NCBI GenBank assembly: GCA_964498765.1
Contig: CAZCIU010000042.1
Location: 1 to 24,494, forward strand
Reading direction: 5' to 3'
Length of the DNA stretch: 24,494 nt
From: UPXZ01 sp964498765
GTDB taxonomy: Bacteria > Bacteroidota > Bacteroidia > Bacteroidales > Paludibacteraceae
In this document: positions 1 through 9,344 of the stretch, piece by piece
How positions within the stretch are numbered: the first letter of the stretch is position 1
Layout of the letters: the number at the start of each line of letters is the position of its first letter
Notes under the pieces: generated by a model
Database searches by the model: none
Seen by the model: the letters and a program-made list of their open reading frames with translations, nothing else
Told to the model about the DNA's origin: nothing
Made by a program: the position numbers and the translations under genes

Positions 1-160
1 AATTTCGTGATGAAATTACTGCCTTCCTTTTTTAAAAACTTTTTAATAATATTCAAAAATGACAACAAATTTATGAAAAATGATAACAAAAAATTTTAAT
101 GTGACTATATATTTGCCACTCAGTCAATTAAAAGTAAAATCCTCTAATCTATTAAGAAAA

Positions 161-355
161 ATGAAAATCTTACTTTTATTCTTCTCTACAAACCTATTTT
201 CTGCTCAGCAAGAGGGAATTGTGCCTTATGCTGATTTCGTGAGCACGCAAATGATTGCAGGCAAAGAGCTATTATCAGGCTTAATCGAAAAGTTTGAAGT
301 ACTTAATGTAAGCGAGCAATATCTCTGGAATTTACTCAGCTTGAATTGTTTTTAA
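161..355 (+). CDS. Small exported protein or gene remnant, unknown function
   Basis: This 64-codon frame starts at the ATG at 161. It opens with a plausible signal peptide (MKILLLFFSTNLFSAQQ, cleavage near SAQ|Q), much like the leader of the next gene. The rest is about 47 residues with no recognised domain, ending NLLSLNCF. The frame is open upstream to 80, but the signal peptide argues for the 161 start. It may be a small secreted protein or the 5' stub of a decayed gene. Bases 1-160 and 356-494 are very AT-rich, and I see no other gene, RNA or clear promoter there. Confidence 0.35.
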   Translation: MKILLLFFSTNLFSAQQEGIVPYADFVSTQMIAGKELLSGLIEKFEVLNVSEQYLWNLLSLNCF

Positions 356-494
356 ACAATTATTTATGTGTATTTATCAGATGATTTTCCCCGACTATCA
401 TTTTTATCTCCTAAATCGAGAGCAAAAGATAGCCGATTGTTTTGTTTCTGAATATAATTTAAAATTTAAGTAAACACATAATTCAATATTAGAA

Positions 495-2664
495 ATGAAA
501 AATTACATTTTAATCACAGCAATTATTTTTGGTAGTATCAATATTTCTGCTCAGCAAAAATGGAGCTACCCTTCAGCACAAAAAAATCACAGTTCTTGAC
601 ACGATTTGGGGAAAAGTCATCCAGGATGATTACAGATGGATGGAAGACCTGAAAGACCAGCGAATGATTGACTGGCTTAAGGAATCTTCTGAATACACCA
701 ACAAGCAGATGGATCTAATTCCAGGGCAGGATAAACTGATAGCTGAATTCCAGTCAATGGATAAACTCCAAACTGCAGTATTTAGTCCGTTAGGTAAAGT
801 TAACGGTAAATATCTTTATACTAAAAGACTTCCCGGAGAACAAGTTCGAAAGTTATATTACAGTCCTGAAAATTCCAACAAAGAAATACTTCTTTTCGAT
901 CCACAGCAATACATAAAAGGAAAAACCTTTAATTACAGTGCACAAATGAATAATGATGGTTCTATTGTATTGCTTAATTTAAGTGAAGCCGGATCTGAAA
1001 TTGGCGATATTCGTTTTATCGATGTGAAATCCGGTAAACTGTTGCCGGATATTATTCCCCACAGTACAGGCATATTTAGCGAATCGAATAAGAACGAAGT
1101 TATGTACTGGGATTTTGGAACCTACGATGTACACGATTTCAAAGCGCGTATGGGAATGCCTTACAAGCTTCATGTACTTGGAAAGCCTATTAATTCTGAT
1201 ATTACACTTGTTAGCAGTGCCAAAAATACGGAACTGAAAATACCCGAAAATGTTCGCCCATGGATTGGTACGTTCAAGAATTCCGACTTTATGATATTAT
1301 CTCTATTGTCAGTCGAAAATGATCAGCAGACTTATTATGCTAAAGTATCTGAATTGAAAAACAACAAAATCAATTGGAAAACGCTGTCGGTTAAAGAAGA
1401 TGAGATTAAGAGATTTTATGTAAATGGGAATGACCTGTATTTTGTGACTTCAAAAGGAAATTCGAAACATAAATTTCTCAAAACATCCTTTCTGAATCCC
1501 GAATTTTCTAAAGCGCAATTGATTACAGAAGGTAATGGTGATTGGAATCTTCCAGCAGATATGATTAGTCAGACCAAAGATTATATAGCTTTCACAAAAA
1601 CTAAAAATGACGTAGAAAGCAAAGTTGAGATATATGAAATGAAGACTGGAAAAATTAGCAATCTGCCTAATACATTGCCTGGTAATATATTCACGTTCTC
1701 ATTTGGTTCTGAAAATGCCGAAGATAATGAAATAATACTGCTTAATTCTGGCTGGAATGTACCCATTAACTTTTATGGTGTGAACCTGGAAAACAAAAAA
1801 ATTCAATCAACAATACTAACCACGAGCTTCAATTATCCTAATCTGGAAAATTTTGTTTACGAAGAAATAGAAATCCCTTCACACGATGGCGTGATGGTTC
1901 CGTTGAGCATTATGTACGACAAAACCAAGTTGAAAAAAGACGGAAGTAATATTTTGAGAATGAGTGGATACGGATCTTATGGATTTGGGAGCGTACCTGC
2001 GTTTAGTCACAATAGAATACCACTAATGCAACGCGGAGTTGTATTTGCAGTTGCCCATGTTCGTGGTGGAGGCGAAAAAGGCAATGATTGGTACCTTGAC
2101 GGAAAGAAAACCAACAAACCCAACACTTGGAAAGATTTCAATGCCTGCGCTGAATGGCTGATAAACAATAAATATACCTCTGCCGCAAAATTGGGAATTA
2201 CGGGCGCAAGTGCAGGCGGCATTCTTATAGGTCGCGCTGTTACATCAAGACCCGATTTATACCGAGTTGCCATTCCCAAGGTAGGTTGCATGAATGCCCT
2301 CAGAATGGAATATGAGCCAAACGGTCCAATCAATATTCCGGAATTTGGCACCGTCACAATTGAAGAAGAATTTTATGTGCTGCTCGAAATGGATGCTTTT
2401 CATCATATTGAAAAAGGGGTAAAATATCCAGCTCAGCTTATCACTACCGGCTTCAATGATCCACGTGTAGCAAGTAATAATCCTGCGAAATATGCCGCTA
2501 AAATGCAGGCAGAAAATGGTTCAAATAATCCAATATTCCTGGATGTAGATTATAAAGCCGGTCATTCCGGAGGTAGTACTTTACTGGAACAGCATAAACA
2601 ATTAGCACGCGAATACGCCTTCCTTCTATGGCAAACAGGACATCCCGAATTTCAACCAAAATAA
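495..2664 (+). CDS. Prolyl oligopeptidase family (S9A) peptidase, frameshifted after the signal peptide
   Basis: A serine peptidase that cleaves proline-containing oligopeptides, here with a signal peptide and so periplasmic or surface-exposed. The ATG at 495 gives a leader ending NISAQQKWSYPSAQ and then stops at 597-599. The rest of the protein (KITVLDT..., then DDYRWMED) lies in the next frame. Dropping one A from the 7-A run at 580-586 joins them into about 722 residues, the normal S9A length. Order: leader, N-terminal segment with the family motif YRWMED, beta-propeller, C-terminal alpha/beta-hydrolase. The catalytic triad is intact: Ser in GASAGG (codon 2209), Asp in GFNDPRV (codon 2458), His in AGHSGG (codon 2563). 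The long frame on its own has only a TTG start at 529 and no leader. It is first of three tandem peptidase genes, 27 bp before the next. Family call is sure; whether the frameshift is real is not. Confidence 0.9.
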
Positions 2665-2691
2665 AAAACATTTTATAAACTAAACATAACC

Positions 2692-4605
2692 ATGAAAACT
2701 CGAATTCTAATAATTTTATTTGCTTTTGCAGCTATTTTTAGTTCATGCAATCAAGGAGCAAAGGAAGAACCAGCTCCATTAATTCCATTGGAAAATTTCT
2801 TCAAAAATGGAGAAAAAACGAGGTTCAGGATTTCGCCTGATGGAAATTATTTCAGTTATCTTTCAGACTACAATGGTATGATGAATATATTTGTAGAAAG
2901 TGTAAATGATGGCAAAGTCGTCAGAGTAACAAATGACACAGTACGAAGTATTCAACTCTATTTCTGGAAAGGTAATCAAATCATTTATGCTCAGGATATT
3001 GGTGGCGACGAGAATTTCCAAATTTTTTCAGTAAAAGCCGATGGATCGGATTTGAAAGCATTGACACCATTCCCGGGAGTAAGATCCGGAATTATTGATG
3101 ATTTACAGTATATTCCGGGAAAAGAGAAAGAGATGATGATTCTAATGAATAAAAGAGTGAAAGAGTATTTTGATGTATATACTCTCAATGTCGAAACCGG
3201 TGAAATAAAATTGCTTATCGAAAACAATGATAATTATGACTCTTGGCAAACGGACAATAATGGAATTATCCGACTTGCCAGAAAGTCTGATGGTGTAAAT
3301 GTTACTTGGTTTTACAGAGGTTCTGAAAATGAAGCTTTTACAGAACTTCTAACTACTTCAATTAAATATGATTTCTGGCCTAGTTCATTCGACAAAGACA
3401 ACAAAAATATTTACGTCCTTAGCAATATTAATCGGGATAAAGTAGTTTTAGTAGAATATGATCCGGTATTAAAACAAGAAGTACAAGAACTCTATGGAGA
3501 TGAAAAATACGACTTAATGACAGCTGAGTACGATAAAAAGAAGCATTCATTAATTTCTGTTCATTGGATTGCTGAAAAAGTAAAAAATCATTATTTCGAT
3601 AAAGAATGGGGAGAAATTCAAGCTCAACTTAACAAAAAATTTGAAGGATATGAAACCTCCATCGATAGTTATGATGATGAGCGAACAAAAGCAATCGTCG
3701 GTGTAAGAAGCGATAGATTAAACTTAAAGTACTATCTCTATGATTTCAAAACGAAAGAAACCCGCGAAATTGCTAATCCTTATCCGGGTGTCGATGAGAA
3801 ATTTATGAGTCCCATGAAACCGATAAAATACACTTCACGAGATGGTTTAGAAATTAACGGATATTTGACCATTCCGCTCGGCATGAAACCAAAAAATCTG
3901 CCGGTCATTATCAATCCGCACGGTGGTCCTTGGGCCAGAGATATTTGGACTTTCTACTCTGATGTGCAGTTTTTAGCTAATCGAGGATATGCAGTTCTTC
4001 AAATGAATTTCCGTGGAAGCTGGGGATACGGCAAGAAATTTTTGGAAGCAAGTTACAAAGAATGGGGTAAAAAAATGCAGGATGATATCACCGACGGTGT
4101 TGAATGGCTGATAAAAGAAGGAATTGCAGATAAAGATCGAATCGGTATCTATGGAGCTAGTTATGGAGGTTACGCAACTTTAGCTGGAGTGGCATTTACT
4201 CCTGATTTATATGCTGCAGCTGTGGATTACGTAGGCGTAAGCAACTTATTTACTTTCCTGAATACAATTCCTCCATACTGGAAACCGCAATTAGATCAAT
4301 TTCATGAAATGGTAGGACATCCGGAAAAAGACAGCATACTGCTGGCAGAAGCTTCTCCGGCTTTACACGCCGATAAGATAAAAACACCGCTATTCATTGC
4401 ACAAGGTGCAAATGATCCTCGCGTAAACAAAAACGAAAGCGATCAAATGGTAGAAGCGCTTAAGAAAAGAGGTGTGAATGTGGAATATATGGTAAAATAC
4501 GATGAAGGACACGGATTTAGGAACGAAAAAAATAAGATGGAATTTTATGCTGCCATGGAAAAATTCTTAGAAAAGCATTTGAAAACAGATAAAAATAGTG
4601 AATAA
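2692..4605 (+). CDS. S9 family peptidase lipoprotein (dipeptidyl/acylaminoacyl peptidase type)
   Basis: A 637-residue serine peptidase, probably releasing dipeptides or acylated residues from oligopeptides. The start has a lipoprotein signal with lipobox FSSC (Cys19), so it should be anchored in an envelope membrane facing the periplasm or surface. Residues about 35-370 are an irregular WD40/TolB-like propeller (for example FRISPDGNYFSYLSD). Residues about 385-630 are the peptidase S9 hydrolase domain with NPHGGPW at the oxyanion region. Triad: Ser490 in GASYGGY, Asp575 in GANDPRV, His607 in EGHGF. All key residues are present and the length is usual. No Shine-Dalgarno sequence is visible, as is common in the phylum. 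It lies 27 bp after the S9A gene and 23 bp before the S33-like gene, which suggests one transcript. Substrate preference cannot be read from sequence. Confidence 0.93.
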   Translation: MKTRILIILFAFAAIFSSCNQGAKEEPAPLIPLENFFKNGEKTRFRISPDGNYFSYLSDYNGMMNIFVESVNDGKVVRVTNDTVRSIQLYFWKGNQIIYAQDIGGDENFQIFSVKADGSDLKALTPFPGVRSGIIDDLQYIPGKEKEMMILMNKRVKEYFDVYTLNVETGEIKLLIENNDNYDSWQTDNNGIIRLARKSDGVNVTWFYRGSENEAFTELLTTSIKYDFWPSSFDKDNKNIYVLSNINRDKVVLVEYDPVLKQEVQELYGDEKYDLMTAEYDKKKHSLISVHWIAEKVKNHYFDKEWGEIQAQLNKKFEGYETSIDSYDDERTKAIVGVRSDRLNLKYYLYDFKTKETREIANPYPGVDEKFMSPMKPIKYTSRDGLEINGYLTIPLGMKPKNLPVIINPHGGPWARDIWTFYSDVQFLANRGYAVLQMNFRGSWGYGKKFLEASYKEWGKKMQDDITDGVEWLIKEGIADKDRIGIYGASYGGYATLAGVAFTPDLYAAAVDYVGVSNLFTFLNTIPPYWKPQLDQFHEMVGHPEKDSILLAEASPALHADKIKTPLFIAQGANDPRVNKNESDQMVEALKKRGVNVEYMVKYDEGHGFRNEKNKMEFYAAMEKFLEKHLKTDKNSE

Positions 4606-4628
4606 TAAATATTTAATAAAAATCAATT

Positions 4629-5534
4629 ATGAAAAATTTAATTGCAAGCATTGTTATTTTATTTGCAAGCATTTCTCTAAATGCTCAGTACAAACACGAT
4701 TCCATAAAAATCGAGCACGGATATCTGCATTATTACACCAAAGGAAAGGGTGAGCCAATCGTTTTCCTTCAGGGAGGTCCTGGATTTTCTTCGTACTACA
4801 TGCGAGCAATCGCTGATTCGCTTAGTGACTATAAGACAATTCTAATAGATTTTGAAGGCACCGGCAGGTCGCAATACCGTAAAGTTGATACAAGCTGGGT
4901 ATCGATGGATAACACAATTAGTAACATTGAATTGGTTAGGAAAAAACTTGGAATAACAGACTGGATTGTATTAGGACATAGTTATGGCGGTATGCTGGCA
5001 CTTCATTATGCCGTAAAATTTCCGAAAATTGTAACAAAAGTCATCACGATAGCCGGCGCTATGACCGATAATAAATTCCAAAAATACTACAGCACTAATC
5101 TTAATTCAAGATTTACTCCTGAAGATTTGAAAACAATAAAAGAAATCCACTCTTCTTCTTTATCGGACAATGAAAAATTTATTAAAGAAACTTTAGTGAT
5201 GACAAATGCAATATTTCTCGATCGTTCTAAAGCACATAAGTTTATAAGTTTCTTACCCGAAGAAGAACTGAATATGGTAATGAATCTGCAATTTTTTAAT
5301 AGCATGTATCAAAGTATGGAAAAACTCGATATTGGAAATGACGTATATCAGCTAAATACACCTATCCGAATTATCCAAGGTAGACAAGATGCGTTGGGAG
5401 AAGCTTTGCCGGTTTTGCTCAATGAACGTTCAAAAAACTCTAAACTCTTTTTTGTAGAAAGAGCGGCGCATGCACCATGGGCTGAACAACCCGCTATTTT
5501 CTTCAAAGTTTTAAAAGAATACCTGAAAAATTAG
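4629..5534 (+). CDS. Exported alpha/beta hydrolase, prolyl aminopeptidase-like (S33)
   Basis: A 301-residue hydrolase with an N-terminal signal peptide (cleavage near LNAQ|Y). The prolyl-iminopeptidase signature is present: QGGPG at the oxyanion hole (about residue 49), nucleophile Ser118 in GHSYGG, Asp254 in GRQDA and His281 in RAAHAPW. Prolyl aminopeptidases release N-terminal proline from short peptides, which would fit downstream of the two S9 peptidases encoded just before it (23-bp gap). Other alpha/beta hydrolases share these motifs, so an esterase role is possible. The transcript probably ends at the hairpin at 5622-5653. Confidence 0.85.
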   Translation: MKNLIASIVILFASISLNAQYKHDSIKIEHGYLHYYTKGKGEPIVFLQGGPGFSSYYMRAIADSLSDYKTILIDFEGTGRSQYRKVDTSWVSMDNTISNIELVRKKLGITDWIVLGHSYGGMLALHYAVKFPKIVTKVITIAGAMTDNKFQKYYSTNLNSRFTPEDLKTIKEIHSSSLSDNEKFIKETLVMTNAIFLDRSKAHKFISFLPEEELNMVMNLQFFNSMYQSMEKLDIGNDVYQLNTPIRIIQGRQDALGEALPVLLNERSKNSKLFFVERAAHAPWAEQPAIFFKVLKEYLKN

Positions 5535-5621
5535 TGAATTCAACCTTATCTAATACAGTTTAGTCATAAATTATTAAATAGAAATTTACTTTTTTCATTT
5601 TTCACTGATTTTTCAATAAAG

Positions 5622-5653
5622 AATGGCACGAATTTCAAACAATTCGTGCCATT
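5622..5653 (+). terminator. Perfect 13-bp hairpin after the peptidase operon
   Basis: AATGGCACGAATT (5622-5634) pairs without mismatch with 5641-5653 across a 6-nt loop. It lies 88 bp after the S33-like stop codon and 100 bp before the next start. It lacks a long U-tract (ATTTCTG follows), so it is either a weak intrinsic terminator or a 3'-end stabilising hairpin. Confidence 0.6.
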
Positions 5654-5752
5654 TCTGCATGCCTAGTATCCAAGTATTGCACAGTTTTTGTTATTTTAAG
5701 CGTATTATTTCCAAGAATTTCTTATTGTAAAACCATTAAAAAACCGACAGTT

Positions 5753-6412
5753 ATGAAACAAATTAAAATTTTAGCACTTTTAGTGATAGTAAGCATAAGC
5801 ATGAGCAGTTGTGGTATTTTCAGTAATTCATTTCTGAAAAATCGGGATATGATGGCGATAGAAAAAGGCATGACCAAAAATGAAATCCTGCGTTTAGTTG
5901 GTGATCCTGACTTCAGAAATTTTGACAACGAACTGGAAGAATGGATTTATGTGAAAAGCAATAAGGAATTAATTATCGGATTTTACAATAATTTAGTGGA
6001 AACCATGAATACCTACCCGATAGGAACGTATCAAAATAAAAGTGCATATCCTCAAGGATATTCTGGTTACTCCACCTACCCTACTCAAAATCAGCCGATT
6101 TACAGACAAAATGGTCAGGTTATGCGTGAGAATGATTTTCAGCAATTTTACAGAAATATAAACTCTGAAAGCAACAAGGATACAAAATTTTCAATGCTTC
6201 GAAGTGGAGTTTACAATCGCTCATTTACCTGTGCACAATGCGCTAGGCTAATGTCAACTTTTAATTTTGATGATGAAAAACTGGAAGTGCTGAATATTAT
6301 GGCACATTCGATTGTTGATTTTGAAAATCAGAACCTCCTATTTAAAGAGCTTCGCTTTATCAGCAGCACCGATAAAGCGAAACAAATCATTGACAACGTA
6401 ATAAGCAGATAA
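5753..6412 (+). CDS. Lipoprotein with BamE/SmpA-like N-terminus and DUF4476-like C-terminus
   Basis: A 219-residue predicted lipoprotein with lipobox MSSC (Cys20). Residues about 34-70 (AIEKGMTKNEILRLVGDPD...WIYV) resemble the repeat of small outer-membrane lipoproteins of the BamE/SmpA/OmlA type, where a GMT..E+...G.P motif precedes a beta-hairpin. A Gln/Tyr/Pro-rich linker follows (about 95-125, PQGYSGYSTYPTQ). The C-terminal part (FTCAQCARLMSTFNFDDEKLEVL...) looks like DUF4476, a helical domain of Bacteroidota exported proteins with no known activity. The role is unknown; BamE-like proteins usually act as assembly factors in the outer membrane. Its stop lies 3 bp from the stop of the convergent deacetylase gene. 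Confidence 0.75.
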   Translation: MKQIKILALLVIVSISMSSCGIFSNSFLKNRDMMAIEKGMTKNEILRLVGDPDFRNFDNELEEWIYVKSNKELIIGFYNNLVETMNTYPIGTYQNKSAYPQGYSGYSTYPTQNQPIYRQNGQVMRENDFQQFYRNINSESNKDTKFSMLRSGVYNRSFTCAQCARLMSTFNFDDEKLEVLNIMAHSIVDFENQNLLFKELRFISSTDKAKQIIDNVISR

Positions 6413-6415
6413 AAT

Positions 6416-7252
6416 TTATCTTCTGCTAAACGTCTTATCCATTGCGCGTAGGAGGCTCTGTGCCGACCATTCCGGCGCAATCATCCGACGAACGGATTGA
6501 ATTGGATTTATCGTATCTTGCTTGGTAGAAAGAATGAACGACATTTTGAAATGATCGTTCATTTGCGCTGTTGTGCTTGCGTTTGTCAGTCCATACGGAT
6601 AGGCAAAATATTCCACCGGCTTGCCGATTATTTCCTCCAATTTTTTCTTAGGCTCAATTACGTTTTCTCGTAAAATGCTGTCGTTGTTGTATTTCGTAGA
6701 ACGTGTATGATCCCAGCTGTGAAATCCCACGGAATGCCCGCTACGAGCAAGTTCAGCAATTTGCTCAGTCGTCATATAATTTTTCTTGTTGTAAGTGATG
6801 GTCATAATGAAAAATACACCTTTAAAACCATATTTTTCCATCACGGGCTTGCCGATGGTAAAATGCTCCACTCGCGAATCGTCAAACGAAATTATTACCG
6901 GTTTTTCGGGTAATTCTTTGTTGTAAACCAAATAATCGTAATATTCATCCGGATTAATGCTGTGATAACCGCTGTCAGCAAGTGCTTTCATGTGCTTTTC
7001 GAAAGTGGCCGGACTTACGGTATATTCGTCATTTCTCCCGTTTTCAATACGATGATAACAAAGAACTGGAACTTGTTTTTTAGCTAAAATTTCCGAAACA
7101 GAATTTTTCTTCAATTCTGAAGTTTCTTTGGTTTCAATGCTGTTTTCAATACTGTCATTTTCATTTGTTTCTGAAGATGCAGATGGTTTAGTACATGCTG
7201 AAAAAGCAAAAATTAAAATAAAAAATAAGAAGGTAAAATTAAGTTTAGACAT
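6416..7252 (-). CDS. Polysaccharide deacetylase (NodB/CE4) lipoprotein
   Basis: A 278-residue lipoprotein (lipobox FSAC, Cys20) with a Ser/Glu/Lys-rich linker to about residue 55 and then a NodB homology domain. Opening motif PVLCYHRI (62-69) matches extracytoplasmic deacetylases of the PgaB/IcaB kind. Motif 1 is SFDDS (122-126), giving base Asp124 and metal ligand Asp125, although the usual Gly after DD is Ser. Motif 2 is HSWDH (His178, His182). Motif 3 is AYPYG (217-221). It should remove N-acetyl groups from an amino-sugar polymer or peptidoglycan in the envelope; the substrate is not evident. It is last of three minus-strand genes, 35 bp after the LplT-like carrier. Confidence 0.88.
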   Translation of the reverse strand: MSKLNFTFLFFILIFAFSACTKPSASSETNENDSIENSIETKETSELKKNSVSEILAKKQVPVLCYHRIENGRNDEYTVSPATFEKHMKALADSGYHSINPDEYYDYLVYNKELPEKPVIISFDDSRVEHFTIGKPVMEKYGFKGVFFIMTITYNKKNYMTTEQIAELARSGHSVGFHSWDHTRSTKYNNDSILRENVIEPKKKLEEIIGKPVEYFAYPYGLTNASTTAQMNDHFKMSFILSTKQDTINPIQSVRRMIAPEWSAQSLLRAMDKTFSRR

Positions 7253-7287
7253 ATATTTTAAGATAAAAAATTGATTGAAATATTAAT

Positions 7288-8529
7288 TTATTTTTTCTGA
7301 AAAAGAGCTTTTGTTTCCACTCTGAAATCACTATATCTGAATAAAAAGTATGCGAATAATATAACACACAACACAATCATTACGGCAAAAACAGTCAAAC
7401 TATTTTCATCCGAAACGGCTGTGGTTAGTGAAAATAGAGCAGTCCCGATAAGGATAAAAATAAAATTCATCATATTCAGATAGGCGATGGTATCACCGCG
7501 TTTTCTGCCCAAATCAGCGTGTTGCATCAAAGCCATGCACGGCACTTGAAAAACTCCTGCAATAAATGCGAAAATCGTTATCAGAGCGACAAAACCAGCA
7601 AATGAAACCGGAACGAAAAGCATAATCGATAAACAGACAATCATTCCAAAAACCGCAGGCAAAATCAATCCTTTTCGGACAACGGAACCCGACAATCTTC
7701 CGGTAATGGACGTTCCGGCCGCAATGCCCACCGCTGCAAAGGCCATTACCATTCCCGTAGCCGAATTGGAAACTTCGTAAACATTTTTGCAATGAATAAT
7801 GGTGTTCATTTGCACCATGTTAGATATCAGCCAAAACGCCGAAGAGCCTATCACAGCACTATTTACAAGACGATGTTCTTTTGCAAAAAGATAATTTTCT
7901 TTTAGAAATTTAAGGGGATTTAGTGTTTCGGAACCGGATTTTTCTTCTGGTAATTCTACTGCGCGAATAGATTTTGCTGAAAAATAGCCTAAAAAAGCAA
8001 CACCTAAAATCACAAGCGAAAACAACCAAAGCGAATAATTATCAGACACGACCGATGCGAAAAAAGTTCCGAGCAAAATTCCGATAAAAGCCATAGTTTC
8101 AAATAATCCGCTACCAAACGATGCACCTTCCTCGCCGCCAATATCGCGTATCAAACTGTATTTTGAAGGTGAATAAAGGCTGCTTTGGGTTCCCATAATC
8201 AACATAGCTACCACAGCCAACCAAATCCACTGAAAATAAAATGCAATACAAGCCAACAACATTATCGGCACTTCGATAAGTTTTAAAATTCGGAAAACTT
8301 TCAATTTGGAATATCGGACGGCAAATCTACCTCCAAGCGGCGAAAATAGCAAATAGGGAAATACAAGACATGAACCGATAATGGAAATCAGCTGAGAATG
8401 CGACATCCACGCAGGTAGCGACCAGGTGATAGCAACAAAAATAATGGAATTTTTAAGGAAATTATCGTTGAAAACCCCAAAGAAATTGGTAATAAAAAGT
8501 GAATACCACTTTTTTATATTTTGAGCCAT
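7288..8529 (-). CDS. MFS transporter, lysophospholipid transporter LplT-like
   Basis: A 413-residue polytopic inner-membrane protein with about 12 hydrophobic segments. The N-terminus FFGVFNDNFLKN and the loop GTQSSLYSPSKYSLI are hallmarks of the LplT/Aas transporter branch of the major facilitator superfamily, which flips lysophospholipids inward for re-acylation. Here no acyltransferase domain is fused and no acyltransferase gene is adjacent, so the cargo is inferred from family only. It sits between a TonB_C-domain protein gene (69 bp upstream) and a deacetylase lipoprotein gene, consistent with an envelope-maintenance operon. No promoter of its own was recognised. Confidence 0.82.
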   Translation of the reverse strand: MAQNIKKWYSLFITNFFGVFNDNFLKNSIIFVAITWSLPAWMSHSQLISIIGSCLVFPYLLFSPLGGRFAVRYSKLKVFRILKLIEVPIMLLACIAFYFQWIWLAVVAMLIMGTQSSLYSPSKYSLIRDIGGEEGASFGSGLFETMAFIGILLGTFFASVVSDNYSLWLFSLVILGVAFLGYFSAKSIRAVELPEEKSGSETLNPLKFLKENYLFAKEHRLVNSAVIGSSAFWLISNMVQMNTIIHCKNVYEVSNSATGMVMAFAAVGIAAGTSITGRLSGSVVRKGLILPAVFGMIVCLSIMLFVPVSFAGFVALITIFAFIAGVFQVPCMALMQHADLGRKRGDTIAYLNMMNFIFILIGTALFSLTTAVSDENSLTVFAVMIVLCVILFAYFLFRYSDFRVETKALFQKK

Positions 8530-8598
8530 GAATTGTAAAATTGAACTGCAAAATTACAAATTAATTTCGATGACTTAAAATCGGAAAGCGTGGTCTTT

Positions 8599-9141
8599 TT
8601 AGAGTTTCAGCAATTTAAATGAAATTGGCAATTCCAGCGTCACGTCGGTTGGTTTTCCTTTTTTGTCGGATGGAAAAAGTGTAGGTAATAATTTAGAAAC
8701 GCGTAGAACTTCGTTTTTCATTTCAGAATTCTGAGCATCAAGCACTTCACAAAGCACAATTTTACCTTCTTTATCCAACTTTAATCGAAGTTTCAGCACA
8801 TCTTCGGCATTTTTATCTTTCAGTTGATTGGGATACACGATATTGCGAACAAAGAAGTCCATTAAATCTTTGTTGTGTTTGTCGATTACAAGCAAACTGT
8901 CAATTTGAAGCGTATCGTTCGGCAAATCGGATAGCCTCACATAAGCCGAATCGGGCGAAAAACTCGTTTTCCCAACTAAAATCATCGTGAATTCATAGAT
9001 TTTTTTCGCCAAACTATCCGCCACAACTGTCGAATCAATTGTTTCAACCACAACTTTCTGTTTTGATTTCGGACGTTTCTTGGCAGACAAACTTCCCGCC
9101 ATCAAAGCAAAAATAAAAAATATGTAAAGCGTTTTTTTCAT
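8599..9141 (-). CDS. Exported protein with TonB C-terminal-like domain
   Basis: The frame extends to 9183, but the ATG at 9141 is the better start: it begins a signal peptide (MKKTLYIFFIFALMAGSLSA) and has a good Shine-Dalgarno AAAGGAG at 9152-9158, unusual in this window. The 180-residue product has a short Lys-rich stretch, then a C-terminal domain of the TonB_C fold (about 105-180: FVRNIVYPNQLKD..., VLKLRLKLDKEGKI..., LPISFKL). It lacks the Pro-rich spanning region of true TonB and appears soluble in the periplasm, so it is unlikely to energise receptors by itself. First gene of the minus-strand trio ending at 6416. Confidence 0.75.
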   Translation of the reverse strand: MKKTLYIFFIFALMAGSLSAKKRPKSKQKVVVETIDSTVVADSLAKKIYEFTMILVGKTSFSPDSAYVRLSDLPNDTLQIDSLLVIDKHNKDLMDFFVRNIVYPNQLKDKNAEDVLKLRLKLDKEGKIVLCEVLDAQNSEMKNEVLRVSKLLPTLFPSDKKGKPTDVTLELPISFKLLKL

Positions 9142-9164
9142 TGTAAAAATTCTCCTTTCATACA

Positions 9165-9196
9165 TTAGCAAAAACAAAGCCAAAGTTTTTTGCTAA
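9165..9196 (-). promoter_or_regulatory. Leader hairpin upstream of the TonB_C-protein gene
   Basis: TTAGCAAAAA (9165-9174) is the exact inverse of 9187-9196, with a 12-nt loop. On the minus strand it lies just 5' of the Shine-Dalgarno at 9152-9158. It could be a 5'-stabilising structure or affect ribosome access. No protein-binding or ligand evidence is visible. Confidence 0.35.
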
Positions 9197-9281
9197 TTTT
9201 CGATTTTCGAATGACGTTTATAATTGCATTCCATATACTTTTGATTTCTTATTTTCTAATCAGTTAGATTTCCACAAACAA

Positions 9282-9318
9282 AAAACTCTGCCAGAGCAAA
9301 AGCTTTTGACAGAGTTTT
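9282..9318 (-). terminator. Intrinsic terminator after the RICIN-like gene
   Basis: AAAACTCTG (9282-9290) pairs with CAGAGTTTT (9310-9318). The loop contains the palindrome CAAAAGCTTTTG (9298-9309). Read on the minus strand the stem runs into a T-rich tail (TTTTTTG), 27 bp past the stop codon at 9345. Confidence 0.75.
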
Positions 9319-9344
9319 CAATAAAATCATCAGAGAAAAAATGC

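Noticed and set aside
9142..9183. Upstream ATG starts at 9183 and 9165 for the TonB_C protein
   Set aside because: They lie in the leader hairpin and before the strong Shine-Dalgarno, and they would bury the signal peptide.
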